The notes under the pieces: generated by a model
Told to the model about the DNA's origin: nothing
What the model saw: the letters and a program-made list of their open reading frames with translations, nothing else
Databases searched by the model: none
Program-made: the position numbers and the translations under genes
Assembly: GCA_030745755.1 (NCBI GenBank)
Contig: JASLOA010000027.1
Span: 62,001 to 126,000 of the forward strand
From: Kiritimatiellia bacterium
GTDB taxonomy: Bacteria; Verrucomicrobiota; Kiritimatiellia; UBA8416; JABMPJ01
DNA length: 64,000 bases
Direction of reading: 5' to 3'
In this document: positions 8,043 through 16,700 of the stretch, one piece after another
How positions within the stretch are numbered: position 1 is the first letter of the stretch
How the letters are laid out: each line of letters starts with the position of its first letter

Positions 8043-9657
8043 GTGTCACCTCCGGTCCGAAAAGCGTGGTTCGGACTGTGTCGAGTGTGACGCGCTCGAT
8101 AAACGCGATGAACATCTCATCGTCGCTCTGTCGGCTGTCGAGGTAGAGGTCAAGGATACGGCGCACGGTGCGGTTCACCTGGTGGCTGTCCACATCGACG
8201 AGGTGTTCGGCAATGTTGCCCGCCCCGCTGAGCTTTCCTCCGACAAAGAGACTGTAGCCCTCGACGTTGCCTGCCTCGCCGCGGCGGCGGCGGCCGCGCA
8301 GCCCGATGTCGGCACTCCACGCGTGGGCGCAGTTGTTGGGACATCCGGTAAAGTGGATGCGCAGCGGACCGATACGGTCCCAGTAGGCCTCGTCGGTCTG
8401 GAGCATGTCTTTCAGTTCCAGGCATGCGTTGCGCGTGTCCGAGACCGCCATCCTGCACTGGGTTGTGCCGACACAGGCAACCACATCCGGTCCGCGCTCG
8501 AACCCTTCGGTCTGCAGGCCTGCCTTGTGCAAGGCCTCCCGGAGCGGGGCCACGTCGGCATCGGGCACATGGCGTATGGCGATGTTCTGCCGACCCGTGA
8601 AAGCAATCTCTCCCCTGCCGTGGTGAGCGGCCAGGCGCGAGATCTCACGACCGGTTGCGGTGGGAATCTCCGAGCGTGGTATGAGCACGCGCACCGTATG
8701 GAGTCCCGCCTCCTTCTGGGGCAGGGCGCCCTGGCCACTCAGGAATGAGGGGCCGATGGATGGGATGGGGTCGGCTGCGGGGATGATGCGCTCCAGGCCT
8801 GCAATGCCCCGCTCATCCAGGATGTCGAGCAGCAGGGATCCGAACGCATCGGCACCCATGCGGTCGACTACGATTTTAAGACGCGCAAAAGCCCGGTTGC
8901 GCCGGTCGCCGTGACGGCGAAACGCTTCGACCGTGGCACGCGCCACATCAAGCGCGAGGTCGCACGGCACCCAGTCGAAGACCACCTTGGCCAGGTAGGG
9001 GCGTGACCCCAAACCGCCACCGGCATGGAATCGCCAGCCGAGCTCCGTGGAGCCGTCCTCGGCTTCGCGAGTGACCGGCACCCAGCCCTGGCAATTAATC
9101 AACGTAGCCGCACAGGCCCTGCCGCAGCCAGCCACGCTGATCTTGTGTTTGCGCGGCAAGTTGCGCTGCTGGTCGCGGATCTCGGGATCGTTGGCAATCG
9201 CTTCGATCAGACGACGCACATCGTCGCCCACCTCGTGCGGGCAGACCCCCTGCATCTCGCAAGTGACCGTGTTGCGGGTGACATCGCCGCAGCCGTTCTT
9301 CGTAGTGATGCCCACTTCCAGCATGCCCTCGATGACTTTGTGGATGTCGTGCAGACGGACCCAGTGGAACTGGAGGGTTTGACGGGTCGTGATGCACAGC
9401 TCGCCCTGGGCATACTGGTCGGCCAATTCGAGTGCGCGAGAAAACTGCTCGGTCGTCATGAGACCACCGGGGCACACGAGACGAATCATGAAGAAGCCTT
9501 TCTGAAGCTGGCTATAGACCCCGGCCCACTTGAACATGGCCATAACATTGAGGGGGATATCATCGAAATCAACCGAGGTATAGTCCCGAAAATCGAAGTT
9601 CGGATCGATATCGAGCTTGTCCTGTTCAACCGCTGTTAGTTCTTCTGCCGCAGGCAT
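8035..9657 (-). CDS. Siroheme-dependent sulfite (or nitrite) reductase, ferredoxin type
   Basis: A 540-residue NirA/Sir-family reductase. It has the duplicated architecture and the siroheme/[4Fe-4S] ligand motifs CVGTTQC (C-x5-C) and TGCPNNC (C-x3-C) near residues 400-445. The conserved TTRQTLQFHWV substrate-side motif is near the N-terminus. The six-electron reduction of sulfite to sulfide is preferred over nitrite because the downstream partner is an APS/PAPS reductase. The ATG at 9657 follows AGAGG by 5 nt; the GTG at 9663 is an alternative. It is the first gene of a three-gene unit whose two junctions both overlap by 8 nt. No CysJ-like flavoprotein is present, so the next gene is the likely electron donor. 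Confidence 0.88.
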   Translation of the reverse strand: MPAAEELTAVEQDKLDIDPNFDFRDYTSVDFDDIPLNVMAMFKWAGVYSQLQKGFFMIRLVCPGGLMTTEQFSRALELADQYAQGELCITTRQTLQFHWVRLHDIHKVIEGMLEVGITTKNGCGDVTRNTVTCEMQGVCPHEVGDDVRRLIEAIANDPEIRDQQRNLPRKHKISVAGCGRACAATLINCQGWVPVTREAEDGSTELGWRFHAGGGLGSRPYLAKVVFDWVPCDLALDVARATVEAFRRHGDRRNRAFARLKIVVDRMGADAFGSLLLDILDERGIAGLERIIPAADPIPSIGPSFLSGQGALPQKEAGLHTVRVLIPRSEIPTATGREISRLAAHHGRGEIAFTGRQNIAIRHVPDADVAPLREALHKAGLQTEGFERGPDVVACVGTTQCRMAVSDTRNACLELKDMLQTDEAYWDRIGPLRIHFTGCPNNCAHAWSADIGLRGRRRRGEAGNVEGYSLFVGGKLSGAGNIAEHLVDVDSHQVNRTVRRILDLYLDSRQSDDEMFIAFIERVTLDTVRTTLFGPEVTHP

Positions 9658-9740
9658 ATACACCTCTCATGATCACAGAAACTCTGTAATCAGTGAAAAC
9701 ATGATCAGGTAACTTATGATTTATAGGGCGCGAATGGCAA

Positions 9741-9788
9741 GTAGAAAAAGGGGAAGCGCCCCCATCCCGCTTGTCGGGGTGGGGGCGC
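9741..9788 (-). terminator. Intrinsic terminator after metF
   Basis: On the minus strand a 14-bp stem (GCGCCCCCAYCCCG arms at 9756-9769 and 9775-9788, one wobble, 5-nt loop) is followed by TTCCCCTTTTTC. It lies 36 bases beyond the metF stop. A second small hairpin (CAGCCC...GGGCTG, about 9796-9818) sits between. Confidence 0.75.
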
Positions 9789-9823
9789 GTCCGCACAGCC
9801 CCCCCGCAAGCAGGGCTGGGGTG

Positions 9824-11458
9824 TCAGTGCCCCGACCCCTTCGCCGGTTTCGGATCCGGCAGCAGCGGCGCCGACTGCTCGCCTTCGCGAGGTGCGTGGT
9901 GGTCACGATCAAGGTAGGTGTTGGCCCAGGCGGATGTGCCTTCGAGGTTGGGGTTGTAGATGACCGTTGGTCCGTCGAGCATGGCTTGAGACTCGCCGTA
10001 GTACTTGGTTCTGTCATAGGCCCGGGCCCAGATGCACTGCTTGTCGTCCAGTTCACACTGTCCGTCATAGGATCCGCCGCAGGGCCCGTTGCGTGTGTTC
10101 TTGGAACAGGCCGAGCGGGGACAGAGATAGGCGCAGTCGGCCAGGGAGCAGTCGCCGCAGTCCTTGCAGCGGAACATCATCTGCTTGGAGACGTGCTCAA
10201 TCCCATGCATGACTTTGCTTGTTGCGGTCTTTGCGGCGCCTTCACCATCAATGGCCCCGTAGAGCTTCTTCATCAGGTTGTAGAGCCCCTTCTCGCGTGT
10301 GAACGCTGCGCTGTGAACCATGCGGCTCATGCGGTAGGACGCGCTCACATTCCGCGTGGACTTGGGGTGCAGTAGCGAGTCCAGGTATTCCCGGTTCATC
10401 CGGCTGTAGTCGCTCAACTTGGTCTCGGGGTCCTGCTCCCAGAGATAGAACTCGTCTTCAACCGGGAACTGGAGTTCCTGGGCAAAGATCTTCCAATCGT
10501 CCACTCCGAATCCCTTGGACTGCTGGATAATACCGGCAAACGTCTCCGGCTTCGCCACGCCGGCGATATAGCCGGCGTCGTAGCCGAGACCTTTGAAGAT
10601 GGCCAACTGTTTGGCCGCCAGCTCGCGGAAGAAGGCGCGTCCCTTGTCGGGGCCCGCGGCATACTTCTCGACCAGTTCGAGCAGCTTGTTGCTGACCACG
10701 CAGCCGGGAATGTCGTTGCGGTTGAACATCTTTGCGACGAACTTCGAGAGCAGGTAGACATTTCCGATCAGGGGCACGTCGAGTCCGGCCCAGCGACAGA
10801 AGAGTTGCAGTTCCTGGAACTTGCGCATGTCGTAGCCCAACTGCGGAACCACCCACTGGGCGCCGCACTGCACCTTCTTGGCCAGCTTGAAGAGCTGCGG
10901 CAGATACTCGCGCTCGTGCTTCTTGAACGGTGACACGGCGCATCCGACAAAGAAGTCGGCGGGCGGCAGTGCCTCCGTGCCGCCGCGGCGGGCCGGGATC
11001 TCCAGCCCGTCGTTCATGGCCTTGAGGAGGGAAATCAGACCGACCGAGTCGAGATCGAACACCGGTGATGCGTTGCCGCCGTAACCTGAAACCGGGTGGT
11101 CGCCGGTCAGGGCCAGGATGTTGTTGAACCCTTCGGACGCGCTGCGCCAGGCGGCTGATTCGAGTCCGTTGCGGTTGAGGTCCTTGCAGCTCAGGTGAAT
11201 GACCACCTCTTTGCCCAGTTCGGTGATCCGGTGTCCGAGCCAGTCCGCCGGCAGCATCGGGTTGCCGCCCGGGTTGTCCGTGACGGAGATCCAGCTGAAG
11301 TGGGGGTTCTGTGCCAGCTCTTCGGCTTCGTGCAGCAGCTTGCCGTCAACGCCATCCGGGCGTGGCAGTCCGCGTGAGCTGACCAGCTCGACACCGTAGT
11401 GGAAGGTCTCGCCTGTCAGCATTTCACGGAAGGTTGTTCTGTTTTCCTGATCAGTCAT
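9824..11458 (-). CDS. metF: Methylenetetrahydrofolate reductase with fused MetV-like Cys-rich domain
   Basis: A 544-residue protein. The N-terminal TIM-barrel (about 1-310) is a MetF, with early HYGVELVSSRGLP, SWISVTDNPGGNP and ALTGDHPVSGYG. It reduces methylene-THF to methyl-THF. The C-terminal part (about 400-510) carries a dense cysteine set, CKDCGDCSLADC, CPRSAC and GPCGGSYDGQC, matching the MTHFR C-terminal/MetV family, which in acetogens is a separate FeS or zinc-binding subunit. The start ATG follows AGGAGT. It stands alone, between an intrinsic terminator and aconitase, next to the sulfur-reduction genes; methionine synthesis is the simplest role. The fusion suggests a non-NADPH electron donor, which is inference. 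Confidence 0.9.
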   Translation of the reverse strand: MTDQENRTTFREMLTGETFHYGVELVSSRGLPRPDGVDGKLLHEAEELAQNPHFSWISVTDNPGGNPMLPADWLGHRITELGKEVVIHLSCKDLNRNGLESAAWRSASEGFNNILALTGDHPVSGYGGNASPVFDLDSVGLISLLKAMNDGLEIPARRGGTEALPPADFFVGCAVSPFKKHEREYLPQLFKLAKKVQCGAQWVVPQLGYDMRKFQELQLFCRWAGLDVPLIGNVYLLSKFVAKMFNRNDIPGCVVSNKLLELVEKYAAGPDKGRAFFRELAAKQLAIFKGLGYDAGYIAGVAKPETFAGIIQQSKGFGVDDWKIFAQELQFPVEDEFYLWEQDPETKLSDYSRMNREYLDSLLHPKSTRNVSASYRMSRMVHSAAFTREKGLYNLMKKLYGAIDGEGAAKTATSKVMHGIEHVSKQMMFRCKDCGDCSLADCAYLCPRSACSKNTRNGPCGGSYDGQCELDDKQCIWARAYDRTKYYGESQAMLDGPTVIYNPNLEGTSAWANTYLDRDHHAPREGEQSAPLLPDPKPAKGSGH

Positions 11459-11595
11459 GACAAAGTACTCCTATCTGAAACCACATAGCATGCTAGCGGG
11501 AATGGTGGCACCGTCTATAGGACGTTGTGGGCACGGATTAGTATTATCTTGCTGATTATGAACAGAGAAGACCGGTCTCGCGAGCCGACCAGCAG

Positions 11596-13533
11596 TCAGC
11601 TCTGCTCCTTCGTGTAGTTCAACAGTCCGCCCGCCAGCAGGATCTGGCGCTGCCGGTCTGTGAAGTCGGTCTGCACGGGAATAGCCAGGCCCTGTGTCTC
11701 GTTGCGCACCACAACCGGGCTGCCGGCGGCAATGGCCTCGCGCAGGTTCGGAATGGCGAGGGCATTGCCCTGCTCAATCTTGTCGCAGTCGGCCGCATCG
11801 GCAAACAGCATCGGCACAATCCCGAAGTTGATCAGGTTGGCCATGTGGATGCGTTCGATCGATTGGGCGATGACCGCCTTGACCCCGAGATACATCGGGC
11901 AGAGGGCGGCGTGCTCGCGGCTGGAGCCCTGGCCGTACGACTGCCCGGCCACGATGACGTTGTGCAGGCCCTGATCGCGCGTGGCGGCGGCGCGCGTGGC
12001 GAACTCGGGATCGGTCATCTCGAAGACGAAGGTCGAATAGGTCGGCACGTTTGAGCGGTACTTCAGACGCGCACCGGCCGGCATGATATGGTCGGTCGTG
12101 ATGTTGTCGCCCACCTTGATCGTGGCTACCCCCCCCAGCGTTTCCGTGAGCGGATCAGCAATCGGGGGCGCCCCGATGTTGGGTCCGCGCTCGATTTCGG
12201 GCGCGGTCTCTACGCTGTCGGGGAAGACGAACATGGAGTCATCGATATCATAGTGTTCCGGCACCGCAATCCCGGCGGGGCTGTCGCCCAGCGTGCGCGG
12301 ATCAACCACTTCGCCGGCCAGAGCGGCCGCGGCCGCCACTTCGGGGCTGACCAGGTAGACCTGGGCATCGATCGTGCCGGAGCGGCCCTCGAAGTTGCGG
12401 TTCGAGGTACGCAGTGAAACGTCGCCGCTACCGGGCGACATCGAGTTGCCGATGCAGAACCCGCAGGCGTTTTCGAGCAAGCGGGCGCCGGCGCCGATGA
12501 TATCGGCCAGGTCGCCGTCCTTCGCCAGCATGCGCATGACCTGGCGCGAGCCGTGTGCCACACCGAGCGTCACGTTCGGGTTCACTGTCTTGCCGCGCAG
12601 GATCGCGGCCACGGTCTTGAGATCGCGCAGAGAGGAGTTTGTGCAGGATCCAATCATAACCTGGTTGACCTTAAGGCCTTCCACGTCCGCGATCCGCTTG
12701 ATGTTGCCTGGTGAATGCGGGGCGGCGGTCAGGGGTTCCAGCGTGGCGAGGTCAATCGTGAAGACCTCGTCATATTCCGCATCATCATCCGCCTTGAGCT
12801 CGACCCAATCGGCACCGCGGTTCTGGGCTTCCATAAACTGCTTCGTTCGGTCGTCACTCGGGAAGAGCGAGGTGGTGACCCCGCACTCGGCGCCCATGTT
12901 CGTGATCGTCGCGCGTTCGGGTACGTCCAGCGAGGCCACGCCGGGTCCGCCATACTCGAAGATGCAGCCGACGTTGCCCTTGGTCGAGTAGCGCTCGAGG
13001 ACCTTGAGAACCACGTCCTTCGCGGCCACCCAGGGGGGGAGGGCGCCTTTGAGGTGGATCTTGATGACCTTTGGCGCGGTCAGGTAGAAGGGACCGCCGC
13101 CCATGGCTACGGCCACATCGATGCCGCCGGCGCCCATCGCCAGTGCACCGATCCCGCCGTCGGTGGGGGTGTGCGAGTCGGAACCGAGCAATGTCTTGCC
13201 GGGAATTCCGAAGCGCTCGACGTGAAGCTGGTGGCAGATGCCGTTGCCCGGTTTGGAGAATACCGCCCCAAAACGCGCGGCAGCCGACTGCAGGTAGCGA
13301 TGGTCGTCGGCATTTTCGAACCCGATCTGGACCGTATTGTGGTCAATGTAGCTGACCGCCAGCTCGTTCTTCACCCGGTCGAGACCCATCGCCTCGAACT
13401 GGAGAAATGCCATGGTACCGGTCGCATCCTGCGTCAGCGTCTGGTCAATCCGGATCCCGATTTCGCTCCCGGCTTCCAGTGTTCCTGAGACGAGGTGTGC
13501 CTCCAGTATCTTGGTGGTGATGTTCTTGCCCAT
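11596..13533 (-). CDS. acn: Aconitate hydratase
   Basis: A 645-residue aconitase of the shorter form. The [4Fe-4S] ligands are the Cys in MIGSCTNSS and the pair in CGFCIGN. Other landmarks are GSDSHTPTDGG, the active-site AGQSYGQGSSREHAA and GSPVVVRNE near the end. It converts citrate to isocitrate in the TCA cycle. The start ATG is preceded by GGGAGTGAAGGC. The gene is monocistronic by position, with over 100 bp on each side, and divergent from the coiled-coil gene. The symbol is generic because acnA and acnB subtypes are not distinguished. Confidence 0.95.
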   Translation of the reverse strand: MGKNITTKILEAHLVSGTLEAGSEIGIRIDQTLTQDATGTMAFLQFEAMGLDRVKNELAVSYIDHNTVQIGFENADDHRYLQSAAARFGAVFSKPGNGICHQLHVERFGIPGKTLLGSDSHTPTDGGIGALAMGAGGIDVAVAMGGGPFYLTAPKVIKIHLKGALPPWVAAKDVVLKVLERYSTKGNVGCIFEYGGPGVASLDVPERATITNMGAECGVTTSLFPSDDRTKQFMEAQNRGADWVELKADDDAEYDEVFTIDLATLEPLTAAPHSPGNIKRIADVEGLKVNQVMIGSCTNSSLRDLKTVAAILRGKTVNPNVTLGVAHGSRQVMRMLAKDGDLADIIGAGARLLENACGFCIGNSMSPGSGDVSLRTSNRNFEGRSGTIDAQVYLVSPEVAAAAALAGEVVDPRTLGDSPAGIAVPEHYDIDDSMFVFPDSVETAPEIERGPNIGAPPIADPLTETLGGVATIKVGDNITTDHIMPAGARLKYRSNVPTYSTFVFEMTDPEFATRAAATRDQGLHNVIVAGQSYGQGSSREHAALCPMYLGVKAVIAQSIERIHMANLINFGIVPMLFADAADCDKIEQGNALAIPNLREAIAAGSPVVVRNETQGLAIPVQTDFTDRQRQILLAGGLLNYTKEQS

Positions 13534-13646
13534 GCCTTCACTCCCATTTCACGCGCAACGGCGTTTTCTATCTGTAGTCGGCCAAACGAGGCAGGCTATC
13601 CGGTAGACGCCATCGGGTCAACTCGGGAGTACGGCACCAAATCCAC

Positions 13647-13675
13647 TTGACCTGCTAGGATGGGGTTTCAATACT
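13647..13675 (+). promoter_or_regulatory. Sigma70-like promoter for the coiled-coil gene
   Basis: TTGACC at 13647-13652, a 17-nt spacer and AATACT at 13670-13675. Transcription would start near 13682, about 55 nt before the ATG at 13737. Matches are 5/6 and 4/6. Confidence 0.5.
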
Positions 13676-13736
13676 GGACTTTGTGTGCCGCAGGGAAGGG
13701 CACAAGGAGAGATCCTGGGAAGCCAGGGAGCACTGT

Positions 13737-16700
13737 ATGTCCAAGATTCTTGATCGGCTGAAGAGTGTGGGTGAGAACAGCGGGCGCTGCCATGTGCGGG
13801 TCAGTGACAATATGACCTATGGTCCTGTCGCTCTCACGACGGTTAGCCAGTGGGCTGAACAGGGCCGTATTACCGCTGAAAGCGAGATCTCCTTCGATCG
13901 TAAGGAATGGGTACGCGCCGACGCCATTCCCGAGCTGGGCCTCGACTGGATCGCCGCCGAAAATGGCGACAAGTATGGTCCTTTCAACCTGCAGGCCCTC
14001 GCCCAGTTGGTTCGGCGTGGCATTGTCACGCCCGACGCCAAGGTTACCCACCGCGAGACCGGCGAGTCGCTTGACGTGCCACAGGCTCTGGAGCGAGCCG
14101 GCGCAGCGCGCCCTCTCGATGCCGCCGCTGCACGCCTCCTCGATAGCGACCAGGCGCCTGCCGCACCCCAGTCCCTTGTCAGCAGCGCCGCCACCATGGC
14201 GCCCGAGCTACCCTCGGAGCAGGAGAGCACGGGGTGCGACGAGCCGCAGCCGGAAGCGGCGGCGGATGATGATGCGGAGGAACAGAACGAGAAAAGTGCG
14301 CGCGTCACCGAACTGGAATCCGCGTGCAGCACGTTGCGCGGCGAGAACACCGAGTTTGCGTCAAAGCTCGAGGTGGCGGTCACGAAGCAGTCGGAAGCCG
14401 AGATTGCCCTGGAGAAGAGCGAGGAGGAGTCGCAGCGGCTATCCGAGCGGATCGCCGGTCTCGAGTCAGAGCTGAACGAACTGCGCACCACACTCGGGGA
14501 GCGCCAGGAAGAGGTCGAACTTCTGAACCAGACCCGCGAAGTCGAGCAGGGCAGTGCGGGCAGCGAGATCCAGGGGCTCAAGGATGGGCTGGCGGCAGCG
14601 ACGCGCCGACTGGACGAACGGGAAACCGAGCTCGGGGGCGAGATCAGCGGACTCCAGGCAGAGCTGGCCGAGACGCGCGAAAAGGCGGCCGCACGTGAAG
14701 CAGAGAACGGGCTCAAGGTCGATCAACTCAGCGGTGAGATTTCGCAACTGTCCGAACGCCTTGCCTCCACGGACGCAAGCCTGAAGGAGGAGCGGCGCGA
14801 CACCGGAACGTTGAAGTCTGAACTTGAGATTGCAAGACAGGAAGTTACGGCGCAGGAAAAGCAACTCATCAAGCTCACCGAGGAACTCAAGGCCCGGGAC
14901 GAGAAGGTCGCCACGCTGGAGCAGGACCACGAAACTCTGAGCGAGAAGGCAAGCGCGGTCGAAGAAGTGGTTACGGAGAAGGCGTCCGAGATCTCGATCG
15001 TGCAAGCCGCCATGCAGGAGCGAGCGCGTGAGGCGGAGGCGCTGAAGACTGCCCTGGCCGAGGCCGAGAAGGCGCATCAGGCCAGGGAGGAAGAGCTGGC
15101 TGGTGCCCGTGCGGCGGTCATGGAACATGCTGAGGTGTCGTCCAAAGCGGATGGCGAGAGGCAGCAGCTCAGGGCACAGGTTGCCTCGCTCGAGAAGTCA
15201 CTGGTTGCCCGGGATGACGCGCTCAAGGCGAAGTCCGGCGCGCTTGCCAAGCGCGAAGAGGATCTGGCGTCCAGGGATGCGGAGCTTAAGGAAGTTCGCA
15301 AGGCACTGGCGGCGGTCGAGGCGTCTGTGAGCCAGAAGCAGGCTGTCTCCAGGGCGGACCAGACGGCGGCTGATTCCCTGAAGGACGACAATGTTGCCCT
15401 GGGGGACACGCTGAACGGGCTCAAGGCCGATGCCGAGGCGCTGCGCTCCAAGTTGGAAGAGAAGCATGCGCACGTGACCGAGCTGACCCTCGAGATGGAA
15501 CGCACCAGGGGCGCCATGGAGGAAACCAATGCTGATCGCGATCGCTTGCAGCTCGATATCACAGAGCTGCAGGCCGAATTGAACGAGCGCGTATCCGAAC
15601 TTACCGAGACCCGCACCGCACTCGAACAGGCTACGGCCGAGGCCGACGGGGAGGTCAACGCCGAGGTCGAAGCGCTAAAGGCCAAACTGGCGGAGCAGAT
15701 TGCAGCGCACGAAGCAACGTCTTCCCAGCAGGCAGACCAGTCTTCCTCACTGGTGCGGGAAAGACGGCAGCTTGAAGAGCGTGTGGCCAAGTTGGAACAG
15801 GCTTTGGCGGCCAAGGACGAGGCGATCACCGTTCGTGAATCCGCGCTCAAGGGGCGGGATGCCGCACTCGCTGAGAAGGACGAGGTGATTGCCCACCGGG
15901 ACGAAGCTCTGGCAGAGCGCAAGGCGAAGCTGGCTGAAGTCGAGGCCGCACTGGTCGAAGCCGCGCAGCGGGCCGCTGCCGAACAGGCGGCCGCAGAAGC
16001 AATGACAGCGGAGTGCGATGCCCGCGGATCAGGTCTGGAGGCATTGCAGTCCGAACTGGCCGCACAGAAGGCGGCCGTCGAATCGCTGGAAGCCCAACGC
16101 GGCGAATTGCACAACAGATGGGAATCCGAGCAGTCCCGGGCCACCGCCATCTCCGAGGAACTCGAACAGGCCCGCAGCGCGGTTACCGAAGCGAAGGGCG
16201 AACAGGACAGCGCCCAACAGAGCCTGTCGCAGCTACGCGCCGATCTGGACGAAAGTGTGTCGCGTTTGACCACGCTGCAGACCGACGTCGAATCTGCAAC
16301 GCAGCGTGAGGAAACGGCTCTGTCCGAGCTGCAGGCTGTGAAGGCGGAGAAAGATGAGATCATGCAGGAACTGGAGACGGTGCGACCTCTCCAGGAGGCG
16401 GCTCGTGCCGAGCTGGAACAGCTCAGGGAAGAGAAGCAGGAGGTGCTCGAGAAGCTGGAAGTGGCCGAATCCGCGCGTGCCGAGGCAGGGACCGAACTGC
16501 AACAGTTGCAGGAGGAACAAGATCGGTCCCGTTCCGAATTTGAGGAAACAGACGCCGCGCGGGTCGCAGAGACCGAGAAGCTCAAGACGGAACTCAGTGA
16601 ACAGTCTTCCATGCACGCATCTGCCATAGCCGAACAGGTTGCCCTTGTATCAAGCGCCACAGAGGCCAGGCAGCAGCTTGAGGTCCGAACGGCTGAGTTG

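Noticed and set aside
9664-9720. Second TGATCAG array
   Set aside because: Only scattered, degenerate copies of the words are present; not a clear tandem array.
11459-11595. SAM riboswitch before metF
   Set aside because: No recognisable SAM-I pattern of paired stems; only AT-rich sequence and a ribosome site are visible.
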